DNA of 64,000 nt from Mycolicibacterium sp. MU0050 (GTDB lineage Bacteria; Actinomycetota; Actinomycetes; Mycobacteriales; Mycobacteriaceae), in assembly GCF_963378085.1 (NCBI RefSeq), contig NZ_OY726395.1, positions 2,914,001 to 2,978,000 of the forward strand, given 5' to 3'. This document shows positions 9,736 through 18,109 of the stretch, piece after piece (the first letter of the stretch is position 1; the number at the start of each line of letters is the position of its first letter). Made by a program: the position numbers and the translations under genes. The notes beneath the pieces are model-generated. The model searched no databases. It saw only the letters and a program-made list of their open reading frames with translations, and had not been told where the DNA came from.

Positions 9736-10968
9736 GTGGGCGTGAGCCTCCCCCCAACCGACCCAAAGCTGATCTATCTGGTGGCCCCCGCCGGCAACCC
9801 GAACTACGGCGACGAATTCATCCTGCGGGCCTGGCTGCGGTACCTGGCCCGGGTCCGGCCCGACACCGAGGTGGTGGTCGACTGCCACACCCCGGGGCAG
9901 GCCGCCGTGCTGCTCAAGCGCTGGCACCCCCGCGTCACCTTCGTCGACACCGTCTGGCGGATCTGCTTCGAAACCGCCGAGCAGCCCGCCGAACAGGTGG
10001 TCGATCTGGCCGCCGACGTGCTGGACAACCCCGGCCGGCTGCCCCGGATCGCCTCCGGCGTCGAGCTGCTCGCCCGCGCCGACACCGTCCACCTGGTGGG
10101 CGGCGGCTACCTCAACACCGTGTGGTCGCACCACCTGTCGCTGCTGGCCACCGCGTCCGCAGCCGTCCAGCAGTTCGGCCTGCGCGCCGTGGCCACCGGC
10201 CAGGGGCTGCTGCCGATCGGCGACGACGGGCGCCGCGCCTGGTTGCAGAAACTCGGCTCGCAGTTCGCGCTGTTCGACGTGCGCGACCGACCGTCGCACG
10301 ACGCGCTCGCCGACACCGCCTGTCAGGTCACCCACACCGGTGACGACGCCTGGCTCGGCGCCACCGAGGACTGCGTCTACGACGAATCCTCCCCGGCCGC
10401 CGCCCGCGACTTCGTGTTCTGCCTGCAGTCGGACCTGATGGACGACTTCGACGGCGGCCGCGGGATCGACGGCCTGGTCGAGGCGACGAGCCGGCTGGTG
10501 CAGCGCTGGCAGCTGCGCGGACCCGACGTGGCCTTCGTCGAGGCGCTGCCGGGCGCCGACCGGCAGGTCTACGACCGGGTGGCCGACCAGTTACCCGGGG
10601 CGCTGTTCGTGCCGTTCACCGAGCTCTGGAACCGCGGCGTGCCCGCCCGCGCCGGACAGACCTGGGTCAGCACCCGCTTCCACCTGCATCTGCTCGCCGC
10701 GGCGGCCGGCGCCGGCGGGGTCGCATTGGCTGGGCGCACCGACTACTACCCGATCAAGCACCAGTCCCTGCTGGCCGCCGGATCACGCTGGCAGCTCGGC
10801 GACCCCGGCGCGCTGCCCGAGCACCCGCCGACCGCCGGCGGGTTCCCCGCCGACGCCGTGGCGCGGCTGAGCGCCGGCAAGCTCGCGCTGGCCGCCCAGC
10901 TCTACCCGCCGGCGCCCACCCGGATCCACCGCGCGGCCAAGGCGATTCGCGGCCTCAGCCGGCGGTAG
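9736..10968 (+). CDS. Polysaccharide pyruvyl transferase family protein
   Basis: A 410-residue protein of the polysaccharide pyruvyl transferase family (PF04230 type), which moves pyruvate from phosphoenolpyruvate to a sugar as a ketal. The N-terminal GNPNYGDEF loop (near residue 20) and the VGGGYLN motif (near residue 122) are characteristic. A second half with STRFHLHLL and a PIKHQSLL segment resembles the C-terminal Rossmann lobe. The GTG start is preceded by GGACGGAGG with suitable spacing. It stands alone in its direction, with dxs divergent and nhaA convergent (14-base overlap). Acceptor sugar and role are unknown; a cell-envelope glycan is a reasonable guess. The gene is absent from the M. 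tuberculosis locus. Confidence 0.78.
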   Translation: MGVSLPPTDPKLIYLVAPAGNPNYGDEFILRAWLRYLARVRPDTEVVVDCHTPGQAAVLLKRWHPRVTFVDTVWRICFETAEQPAEQVVDLAADVLDNPGRLPRIASGVELLARADTVHLVGGGYLNTVWSHHLSLLATASAAVQQFGLRAVATGQGLLPIGDDGRRAWLQKLGSQFALFDVRDRPSHDALADTACQVTHTGDDAWLGATEDCVYDESSPAAARDFVFCLQSDLMDDFDGGRGIDGLVEATSRLVQRWQLRGPDVAFVEALPGADRQVYDRVADQLPGALFVPFTELWNRGVPARAGQTWVSTRFHLHLLAAAAGAGGVALAGRTDYYPIKHQSLLAAGSRWQLGDPGALPEHPPTAGGFPADAVARLSAGKLALAAQLYPPAPTRIHRAAKAIRGLSRR

Positions 10969-12250
10969 GTCCGTCACCGGGCCGCTGGTACACGTCGGGC
11001 ACGCCGTCGCGGTCCTCGTCGAGCGTCTCCGCCGCGCGGATGCGCCGGTAGGCCGCGTTGCGGCTGAGCAACACCGCGGCGGCCAGCAGTGCGGAGAACA
11101 GGCTGCCGCACAGCACCCCGAGCTTGGCCTGATCGCCGTATGCGGTGCCGTAGCCGAAGGCCAACTCGCCGATCAGCAGCGACACCGTGAACCCGATGCC
11201 GGCCAGCATCGAGACCCCCAGGACGTCCCGCCAGGCCAACTCGTCGTCGAGCCGGGCGCGGGTGAACCGCGCCAGCAGGTAGGTGGTGCCGAGCACCCCG
11301 ATCGGTTTTCCGAGCACCAGGCCGGCCAGCACCCCCAGCAGCACCGGTTGGCTCAGCGCCTCCCCCACTCCGACATCGCGGATCGACACACCCGCAGCGA
11401 AGAAGGCGAACACCGGGATGGCGAAGCCCGCCGAGACCGGCCGGGCCAGATGCTCGAGCCGCTCGGTCCCGGCGTACTTGCCCAGCACCGGCACCGTGAA
11501 GCCCAGCGCCACGCCGGCGATGGTGGCGTGGATGCCGCTGGCGTGCAGCAGCGCCCAGGTGACGGCGCCGAGCGGCAACAATATCCAGAGCTGCCCCACG
11601 CCGCGCCGGACCGCCAACGCATAGAGCCCGGCGGGGATCAAAGTCAGCCCCAGCGGCAGGAGTTCGAGCTGCTCGGTGTAGAACGCCGCGATCACCAGGA
11701 TCGCCAACAGGTCGTCGACGACGGCCAGGGTCAGCAGGAAGGTGCGCAACGCCATCGGCAGGTGGCTGCCCAGCACCGCGAGCACCGCGACCGCGAACGC
11801 GATGTCGGTGGCGGTGGGCACGGCCCAGCCCCGCAGCGTGTCCGTCGAGCCCGCGGCCAGTTGGACACCGCAGAAGATCAGCGCCGGGACCGCCATCCCG
11901 CCCACCGCGGCCACGATGGGCAGGACCGCGCGCGCCGGGCTGCGCAGATCGCCCGCGACGAACTCGCGCTTGAGCTCCAGGCCCACCACGAAGAAGAACA
12001 CCGCGAGCAACCCGTCGGCTGCCCAGGTCGCCAGGGACAGGTTCAGGTGCAGCGACTCCGGACCTACCTGCACCGCCGAGAGGCTGAAGTAGGACTCCGA
12101 CCACGGCGAGTTCGCCCAGATCAGCGCCGCCGCGGCGGCCACGAACAGGATGAGCCCGCCGACCGTCTCCCGGCGCAACACGTCCGCGATGCGGGCGGCC
12201 TCCGGCCAGGACCCGCGGGTGAGCAGCCGCTTATTGGATTGTTCGGACAC
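10955..12250 (-). CDS. nhaA: Na+/H+ antiporter NhaA with C-terminal Asp-rich tail
   Basis: An inner-membrane antiporter that expels Na+ in exchange for protons and helps with pH and salt tolerance. The 431-residue protein has the NhaA fold signature: the Asp pair of the VVDDLLA helix (D179-D180) and the ATDIAFA motif of helix IV (D149). About twelve hydrophobic helices are visible. The last 25 residues form a soluble tail containing DEDRDGVPD, a DxDxDG-type calcium-binding loop. It starts at GTG after a weak ribosome-binding site. Its 3' end overlaps the convergent pyruvyl transferase gene. M. tuberculosis has arsenic-resistance genes in this position instead. Confidence 0.93.
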   Translation of the reverse strand: MSEQSNKRLLTRGSWPEAARIADVLRRETVGGLILFVAAAAALIWANSPWSESYFSLSAVQVGPESLHLNLSLATWAADGLLAVFFFVVGLELKREFVAGDLRSPARAVLPIVAAVGGMAVPALIFCGVQLAAGSTDTLRGWAVPTATDIAFAVAVLAVLGSHLPMALRTFLLTLAVVDDLLAILVIAAFYTEQLELLPLGLTLIPAGLYALAVRRGVGQLWILLPLGAVTWALLHASGIHATIAGVALGFTVPVLGKYAGTERLEHLARPVSAGFAIPVFAFFAAGVSIRDVGVGEALSQPVLLGVLAGLVLGKPIGVLGTTYLLARFTRARLDDELAWRDVLGVSMLAGIGFTVSLLIGELAFGYGTAYGDQAKLGVLCGSLFSALLAAAVLLSRNAAYRRIRAAETLDEDRDGVPDVYQRPGDGPTAG

Positions 12251-12278
12251 CTCAAGACCCCTTGCTGACCGACGCAGC

Positions 12279-13469
12279 CTAGCCGTCGCCGCGTCGGGTC
12301 AGCAGCGCGAAGCACTCCACGTGATGGGTCAGCGGGAACGCGTCGTAGACCCGGAGCTGCTCCACGGCGTAGCCGCGCTCCCGGTACAGTCCGACGTCGC
12401 GGGCGAAAGACGCTGCCTCGCAACCGATGTGGATGACCCGCGGCACCCCGGCCGCCGCCAGCAGGTCGATAACCTCCCGGCCGGCGCCGGTACGCGGGGG
12501 GTCGAGCACCGCGACGTCCGCGCCGCCGGCGGCCGCACCGCCCTCGGACAGGGCGCGGCGCACCGAATCGGTCACCAGTCGGATCTGCGGCAGGTCGGCC
12601 AGCGCGGCGCGCCCGGCCCGGACCCCGGCCCGGGAGGTGTCGATGCTCAGCACCCGGCCCTCGGGGCCGACGCCGTCGGCCAGCACCGCGGCGAACAGCC
12701 CGGCCCCGCCGTAGAGATCCCAGGCCGTCGAGCCCGGCACCGGCGCCGCCCACAGCCCCACCAGCTCGCTGTAGACCGCCGGCGCCGCCCGGTGCGCCTG
12801 CCAGAAGGCCGTCAACGGGATCCGCCAGCTGCGCTCACCCACCCGCTGCACGGCCTCGTACTCGCCTTCGAGCACCCGGGTCTTGCGACGCTGCCCGGCG
12901 CACACCACGTGTCGGGCGCCGTCGTCGTCGCGCACCACGTGCACCTGATCGCCGGGGCGGAAACCGTCCTCGGGCAGCTCCTCGAGCAGCCCGTCGGCCA
13001 GCTGCGCGCAGCGCAGGTCGGTGACCAGCTCACTGCTGCGGTAGCGGTGGATGCCGGCGCGGCCGTCGGGCCCCACCTCGAGGCGCACCCGGGCGCGCCA
13101 GCCGGTCGGGGCACCGTCGCCCACCGGCTCGGCCACCCCCTGCCAGTCGTATCCGCCGAGGCGTTGCAGCTGGTTGGCCACCACCTCGCCCTTGATCCGG
13201 CGCAACGCCGCGGGCGCCACGAAGGCCTGATCGCAGCAGCCGGCGCCGTCGTAGCCGGCGATCGGGCACAGTGACTCGATCCGGTCCCCGGAGGGCTCGA
13301 GCACCTCGACCGCGTCGGCGTGCCAATAGGATCCGCGCTCGTCGGTCACCCGCGCCCGCACCGTCTCGCCGGGCAGCGCGTAGCGCACGAAGACCACCCG
13401 GCCGTCATGGCGCGCCACGCAGCTGCCACCGTTGGCCGGCGCACCGACCGTCAAAGTCAGCTCGGTCAA
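12279..13469 (-). CDS. TrmA/RlmD-type RNA 5-methyluridine methyltransferase with TRAM domain
   Basis: A class I SAM-dependent RNA methyltransferase of 396 residues, counterpart of Rv2689c. It should methylate C5 of a uridine in tRNA or rRNA; the exact target cannot be read from sequence. A TRAM RNA-binding domain occupies about residues 1-60. The SAM-binding motif WDLYGGAGLF is near residue 250 and DPPRTG near 325. The catalytic cysteine lies in HIGCEAASF near 350, and the general-base Glu in HHVECFALL close to the C-terminus. A TTG start is chosen at 13469, overlapping the upstream permease stop as TTGA. No other start in this frame precedes the TRAM domain, and the M. tuberculosis protein begins at about this point. 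Confidence 0.86.
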   Translation of the reverse strand: MTELTLTVGAPANGGSCVARHDGRVVFVRYALPGETVRARVTDERGSYWHADAVEVLEPSGDRIESLCPIAGYDGAGCCDQAFVAPAALRRIKGEVVANQLQRLGGYDWQGVAEPVGDGAPTGWRARVRLEVGPDGRAGIHRYRSSELVTDLRCAQLADGLLEELPEDGFRPGDQVHVVRDDDGARHVVCAGQRRKTRVLEGEYEAVQRVGERSWRIPLTAFWQAHRAAPAVYSELVGLWAAPVPGSTAWDLYGGAGLFAAVLADGVGPEGRVLSIDTSRAGVRAGRAALADLPQIRLVTDSVRRALSEGGAAAGGADVAVLDPPRTGAGREVIDLLAAAGVPRVIHIGCEAASFARDVGLYRERGYAVEQLRVYDAFPLTHHVECFALLTRRGDG

Positions 13470-15463
13470 CTGATGATGCCCCGTCGGGTGTCGCCGGGGG
13501 CCGAACCGGGCGGTTGCGAAATATTGACCCGATCCGAGGAATTGAGTTGCCAGGGCACCGAGGTCACCATCACGTTGGGCATGAACAACAGTCTGCCCTT
13601 GAGCCGTAGCGCGCTCTGATTGTGCAGCACCCCCTCCCACCAGTGACCCACCACGTACTCGGGGATGAACACCGTGACCACCGTGCGCGGGGACTCCTTG
13701 GTGATGCGTTTGACGTAGTCCAGCACCGGCCGGGTGACCTCGCGATACGGCGAGGCGATCACCTTCAGCGGCACCGAGACGTCGCTGTCCTGCCACTTGT
13801 GCACCAGCTCCCGGGTTTCGGCGTCGTCGACGCTGACGGTGACGGCCTCCAGGATGTCGGGGCGGGTGGCGCGGGCGTAGGCCAGCGCCCGCAGCGTCGG
13901 CAGGTGCAGCTTGGAAACCAGCACCACCGCGTGGTTGCGGCTGGGCAGGGTGATCTCGCCGGCCTCGGCCTCGTCGCGGGCCAACTCCTGGGCCACGGCC
14001 GCGTAATGCCGGTGGATCGCCCGCATCAAGACGAACAGCGCGCCCATCGCGGCGACCGCGATCCAGGCGCCGGCCAGGAACTTGGTGACCACCACCACCA
14101 GCAGCACGGTGCCGGTGCACACGAACCCGACGGTGTTGACCATGCGGGACCGGATCATCCGGGCCCGCTCGTCGGGGTCGGTCTCGGACTTGAGGTGATG
14201 GGTCCAGTGCCGCACCATCCCGATCTGGGACAGCGTGAACGACACGAACACGCCGACGATGTAGAGCTGGATCAGCGCGGTGACCTGGGCCTGGAAGGCC
14301 ACCACGATGGCCACTGCCGCCACCGCCAGGAACAGGATGCCGTTGGAGAACGCCAGCCGGTCGCCGCGGGTGTGCAACTGGCGCGGCAGGTAACTGTCCT
14401 GCGCCAGGATCGATCCCAGCACCGGGAAGCCGTTGAAGGCGGTGTTGGCGGCCAGCACCAGGATGAGCGCGGTGACCACGGTGATGAGCACGAACCCCAG
14501 GTGGAAACCGCCGAACACGGCGTGGGCCAGCTGCGCGACCAGCGTCTTCTGCTGGTAGTCCGCGGGCGCGCCGACCAGTTGGGTGGCGGGGTCCTCGGCG
14601 ATCTGGACGCCGATCTTGTTGGCCAGCAGGATGATGCCCATCAGCAGCGCGATCGACAGACCGCCCAACATCAGCAGCGTCGTCGCCGCGTTCTTGGACT
14701 TCGGCTTGCGGAAGGCCGGGACGCCGTTGCTGATCGCCTCCACCCCGGTCAGGGCGGCGCAGCCGGACGAGAACGACCGCGCGACCAGGAACACCAGCGC
14801 GAAGCCCAGGATCTCGCCGTGCTCGGAATGCAGCTCGAAACCGGCGGATTCGGCCTGCACCTGATCGCCGAGCACGTAGATCCGGAACAGGCCGTAGCCC
14901 AGCATGACGAAGATGCCGACGATGAACGCGTAGGTCGGGATGGCGAAGGCGATGCCGGACTCCCGGATGCCGCGCAGGTTCATCGACATCAGCAGCAGGA
15001 TCGCCAGCACCGCGAACAGCACCTTGTGCTGCGCGACCAGCGGCACCGCCGAGCCGATGTTCGCCATCGCCGCGGACATCGAAACCGCAACGGTCAGAAC
15101 GTAATCCACCATCAACGCCGACGCCACCGTGACGCCGGCGGTGGGCCCCAGGTTGGTGGTCACCACCTCGTAGTCGCCACCGCCGGACGGGTAGGCGTGC
15201 ACGTTCTGCCGGTAACTGGCGACCACCACGAGCATCACGAAGGCCACCGCCAGCCCGATCCACGGTGTCATCGCGTAGGCGCTGAGCCCGGCGACGGACA
15301 ACACCAGGAAGATCTCCTCCGGCGCATAGGCCACCGACGACATCGCGTCGGAGGCGAACACCGGCAGCGCAATCCGTTTGGGCAACAGCGTTTGGCCGAG
15401 CCGGTCACTGCGGAACGGCCGACCCAACAGCAACCGCCGGGTGGCGGTCGAAAGCTTGGACAC
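13466..15463 (-). CDS. APC-superfamily permease, KimA-like potassium/cation importer
   Basis: A polytopic permease of 665 residues (Rv2690c counterpart) with about 12 membrane helices up to residue 480 and a cytosolic C-terminal domain of about 170 residues. Annotation pipelines usually call it an amino-acid permease. However, the N-terminus LLLGRPF... and the helix-1 motif ASDAMSSVAYAPEE match the KUP-type K+ importer KimA (YdaO) of Bacillus. As I recall the KimA structure, the Asp and Tyr of this motif coordinate K+; here they are D39 and Y46. Divergent placement opposite ceoB/ceoC strengthens a K+ role. GTG at 15463 is preferred over TTG at 15472 by similarity to its relatives. Its stop overlaps the methyltransferase start. 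Confidence 0.8.
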   Translation of the reverse strand: MSKLSTATRRLLLGRPFRSDRLGQTLLPKRIALPVFASDAMSSVAYAPEEIFLVLSVAGLSAYAMTPWIGLAVAFVMLVVVASYRQNVHAYPSGGGDYEVVTTNLGPTAGVTVASALMVDYVLTVAVSMSAAMANIGSAVPLVAQHKVLFAVLAILLLMSMNLRGIRESGIAFAIPTYAFIVGIFVMLGYGLFRIYVLGDQVQAESAGFELHSEHGEILGFALVFLVARSFSSGCAALTGVEAISNGVPAFRKPKSKNAATTLLMLGGLSIALLMGIILLANKIGVQIAEDPATQLVGAPADYQQKTLVAQLAHAVFGGFHLGFVLITVVTALILVLAANTAFNGFPVLGSILAQDSYLPRQLHTRGDRLAFSNGILFLAVAAVAIVVAFQAQVTALIQLYIVGVFVSFTLSQIGMVRHWTHHLKSETDPDERARMIRSRMVNTVGFVCTGTVLLVVVVTKFLAGAWIAVAAMGALFVLMRAIHRHYAAVAQELARDEAEAGEITLPSRNHAVVLVSKLHLPTLRALAYARATRPDILEAVTVSVDDAETRELVHKWQDSDVSVPLKVIASPYREVTRPVLDYVKRITKESPRTVVTVFIPEYVVGHWWEGVLHNQSALRLKGRLLFMPNVMVTSVPWQLNSSDRVNISQPPGSAPGDTRRGIIS

Positions 15464-15558
15464 GAGGTCCAAGAGTATGCCTAAGCGCCGTTGCCGGTAG
15501 CGTTCCGGCGTACGGTCAGATCGCGGACCTCGCAGACGAGCCGAAAGGGTTTCCCGCA

Positions 15559-16242
15559 GTGCGCGTAGTGGTGATGGGATGCGGCCGGGTGGGCGCCTCG
15601 TTGGCGGACGCGCTGGCCCGCATCGGGCACGACGTGGCCGTGATCGACCGCGACAGTGCGGCGTTCCAGCGGCTGCCGCCGGACTTCCCCGGCGAACGCG
15701 TGGTGGGGATGGGCTTCGACCGCGACGTGTTGCTGCGGGCCGGCATCGAGGATGCGCGCGCCTTCGCCGCGGTGTCCTCCGGCGACAACTCCAACATCAT
15801 CTCCGCGCGGGTGGCCCGCGAGACCTTCGGCGTGGAGCGGGTGGTGGCCCGCATCTACGACGCCAAGCGCGCGGCCGTCTACGAGCGGCTCGGCATCCCG
15901 ACGGTGGCCACCGTGCCGTGGACCACCGACCGCCTGCTCAACGCGCTGACCCGCGACACCGAGACCACCCGCTGGCGCGACCCCACCGGTTCGGTCGCCG
16001 TCGCCGAGATCAGCCTGCACGAGGACTGGGTGGGCCGGCCGGTCACCGACCTGGAGACCGCGACCGGGGCGCGGGTCGCGTTCCTGATCCGCTTCGGCGA
16101 GGGCGTGCTCCCCGACCCGCGGACCGTGCTGCAGGCCAGCGATCAGGTGTACATCGCGGCGGTGGCCGACAACGCCGCCGACGCGTTGGCGGTGGCCGCG
16201 CTGCCGCCCGCCCCGGATCTCGAGACGGGGGTCGGCCGATGA
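15559..16242 (+). CDS. ceoB: TrkA-family potassium uptake protein CeoB
   Basis: A cytosolic RCK/KTN regulatory subunit that binds NAD(H) and gates K+ uptake. The 227-residue protein begins with the Rossmann signature GCGRVGASLAD (residues 7-17), followed by the acidic residue IDRD that closes the first beta-alpha-beta unit. A TrkA-C domain occupies about residues 140-215. The GTG start has a GAAAGGG-type site upstream. The stop overlaps the ceoC start as ATGA, so the pair is translationally coupled, as in M. tuberculosis (Rv2691-Rv2692). The membrane partner is not in this operon; the divergent KimA-like permease is a candidate. Confidence 0.93.
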   Translation: MRVVVMGCGRVGASLADALARIGHDVAVIDRDSAAFQRLPPDFPGERVVGMGFDRDVLLRAGIEDARAFAAVSSGDNSNIISARVARETFGVERVVARIYDAKRAAVYERLGIPTVATVPWTTDRLLNALTRDTETTRWRDPTGSVAVAEISLHEDWVGRPVTDLETATGARVAFLIRFGEGVLPDPRTVLQASDQVYIAAVADNAADALAVAALPPAPDLETGVGR

Positions 16243-16904
16243 AGGTCGCCATCGCCGGTGCCGGCGCGGTCGGCCGCTCGATCGCCCGCGAGCTGCTGGA
16301 GAACGCGCACGAGGTGACCCTGATCGAGCGCAACCCCGAGCACATCGACGTCGACGCCATCCCTGCCGCGCACTGGCGACTCGGCGACGCCTGCGAGCTG
16401 TCCCTGCTGGAGGCGGTACACGCCGAGGAGTTCGACGTGATGATCGCCGCCACCGGCGACGACAAGGCCAACGTGGTGCTCTCGTTGCTGGCCAAGACGG
16501 AATTCGCGGTGCCGCGGGTGGTGGCCCGCGTCAACGACCCGCGCAACGAGTGGCTGTTCGACGAGTCCTGGGGCGTCGACGTCGCGGTTTCCACGCCGCG
16601 CATGCTGGCCTCCCTGGTCGAGGAGGCGGTGGCCGTCGGCGACCTGGTGCACATCATGCAGTTCCACAAGGGCGGCACCAACCTGGTGGAGATCACGCTG
16701 CCCGACGACACCCCCTGGGGCGGCAAGCCCGTGCGCAAGCTCGAGCTGCCCCGCGACGCCGCGCTGGTGACGATCCTGCGCGGGCAGCGGGTGATCGTGC
16801 CGCAGGCCGACGAACCCCTCGAGGGCGGCGACGAGCTGCTGTTGGTGGCCACGGCCGAGGTCGAGGACGAACTGCGCGCGCTGCTGCGACCGCCGTCGGC
16901 CTGA
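16239..16904 (+). CDS. ceoC: TrkA-family potassium uptake protein CeoC
   Basis: Second RCK subunit, 221 residues, with GAGAVGRSIAREL at residues 7-19 and a TrkA-C domain after about residue 140. It probably assembles with CeoB into a ring that senses nucleotide and controls K+ flux. Its ATG overlaps the ceoB stop by four bases. The convergent DUF3159 gene ends 6 bases after its stop, with no terminator-like hairpin in between. Confidence 0.93.
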   Translation: MKVAIAGAGAVGRSIARELLENAHEVTLIERNPEHIDVDAIPAAHWRLGDACELSLLEAVHAEEFDVMIAATGDDKANVVLSLLAKTEFAVPRVVARVNDPRNEWLFDESWGVDVAVSTPRMLASLVEEAVAVGDLVHIMQFHKGGTNLVEITLPDDTPWGGKPVRKLELPRDAALVTILRGQRVIVPQADEPLEGGDELLLVATAEVEDELRALLRPPSA

Positions 16905-16910
16905 CGGGGG

Positions 16911-17588
16911 TCAGTCGCCGCGGACGCTCTCGGCGCCGCTGGTGTCGGCCTCGACGGCGTCCGGCTGGGCGCGGTCGACGTCACGGATCGCCGTCTGCGC
17001 CACCTTGATCGCGAAATAGGTGCCCAGCGCGGCCAACGCCGTCAGCGGCCAGCCCATCGCGATCCGCGCCACCCCGAGCCATCCGGTCTGGTCGGCGTCG
17101 TAGAGCTGGTTCTGCACCACGAAGCGGGCCGCGAACAGTACCGCCCAGACCAGCGTGATGAGGTCGAAGGCCCGGGTGGCGCGGCGCACCGTGCGCCACC
17201 GCTGGCCGTGTCCGCCGGTCCAGCCCCAGACGTAGCCGACCACGGGACGCCGGATGAGCACCGAGACGCCGAACACCACCGCCCAGAACAGCGAGGTCCA
17301 GATCCCGAGCAGGAAATAGCCCTTGGACTCGCCCATCAGATAGGCGATCAGCGCGCAGATGCCCACGCCGAAGAAGCCGGAGATGGCGGGCTGCGCGGTC
17401 TCGCGCCGGGCCAGCCGCCAGATCAGGATCCCGGTCGCGACGAGCAGCGCCGACACGATGGCCGACAGCAATCCGAACAGCGAGGAGATCGGGACGAAGA
17501 CCACCACCGGTAGCGACGAGTAGATCAGCCCACTCACGCCACCCATCTGGTCGAGCAGGCCTTGGGCGCCGTTGCGTTTGTCGGTCAA
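16911..17588 (-). CDS. DUF3159 family membrane protein
   Basis: A conserved actinobacterial integral membrane protein (Rv2693c counterpart) of 225 residues. About six hydrophobic helices are visible between residues 20 and 205, with a GGVSGLIYSSLPVVVFV first helix and a VWGWTGGHGQRW loop near the middle. The C-terminal 25 residues are acidic and soluble. A TTG start at 17588 is the only in-frame start before the first helix. The OB-fold gene ends 18 bases upstream on the same strand, so both are probably one operon. Function is unknown. Confidence 0.82.
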   Translation of the reverse strand: MTDKRNGAQGLLDQMGGVSGLIYSSLPVVVFVPISSLFGLLSAIVSALLVATGILIWRLARRETAQPAISGFFGVGICALIAYLMGESKGYFLLGIWTSLFWAVVFGVSVLIRRPVVGYVWGWTGGHGQRWRTVRRATRAFDLITLVWAVLFAARFVVQNQLYDADQTGWLGVARIAMGWPLTALAALGTYFAIKVAQTAIRDVDRAQPDAVEADTSGAESVRGD

Positions 17589-17606
17589 AGTTTCACAGAA
17601 TCCCGG

Positions 17607-17978
17607 TCAGCGTTGAAGTTCGTAGTGCGGGTTGTAGATCGCCTTGGTGCCGTTCTCGAGCTTGCCGAGCCGACCCCGAACCAGAACGGACCGCCCCGAC
17701 TCGATGCCGGGAATCCGCCGCTGACCCAGCCACACCAGCAGAACCGTGTCCGTGCCGTCGAACAGCTCGGCGCGGATCCCACCGGCGCACCCCTTGGCGT
17801 TGGTCTCCACACTACGCAGCGTGCCGACCATGGTGACCTCTTGCCCACGCTCGCAGTCGACGGCGCGCTGCGCGCCGGTGTGGGCGGCCTCGTCGGCGAG
17901 TTCCTCGACATCGCGCTGTTCGGGATCCTCCGTCAACCGACGGGTGAGCCGACGCAGATAACCTTCGGCCGTAGCCAT
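17607..17978 (-). CDS. OB-fold nucleic-acid-binding domain protein
   Basis: A small protein of 123 residues, counterpart of Rv2694c. After a helical N-terminus (about 45 residues) it has a single OB-fold with the strand pattern GQEVTMVGTLRSV...VLVRGRLGKLENG. The fold suggests binding of single-stranded nucleic acid, but no function is established. The ATG at 17978 is preferred to a GTG six bases earlier, because the AGGAG ribosome-binding site lies 5 bases before the ATG but directly abuts the GTG. It precedes the DUF3159 membrane protein gene on the same strand. Confidence 0.83.
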   Translation of the reverse strand: MATAEGYLRRLTRRLTEDPEQRDVEELADEAAHTGAQRAVDCERGQEVTMVGTLRSVETNAKGCAGGIRAELFDGTDTVLLVWLGQRRIPGIESGRSVLVRGRLGKLENGTKAIYNPHYELQR

Positions 17979-18109
17979 GGCCACTCCTGCTCCATCGTGT
18001 GAATCGCCCTGCTGCCCTCGCCACCGTAGACCTCCGGGTGCCCGTTTGCCACGTCGCCCACACCGGCCCCCGCTGCCACGCCACGACGGGCGGCAGGCAC
18101 CATCGTGGG

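Noticed and set aside
13622..15484. 620-codon plus-strand open frame opposite the permease gene
   Set aside because: Translation is His/Gln/Arg-rich without fold, exactly antisense to a well-conserved permease.
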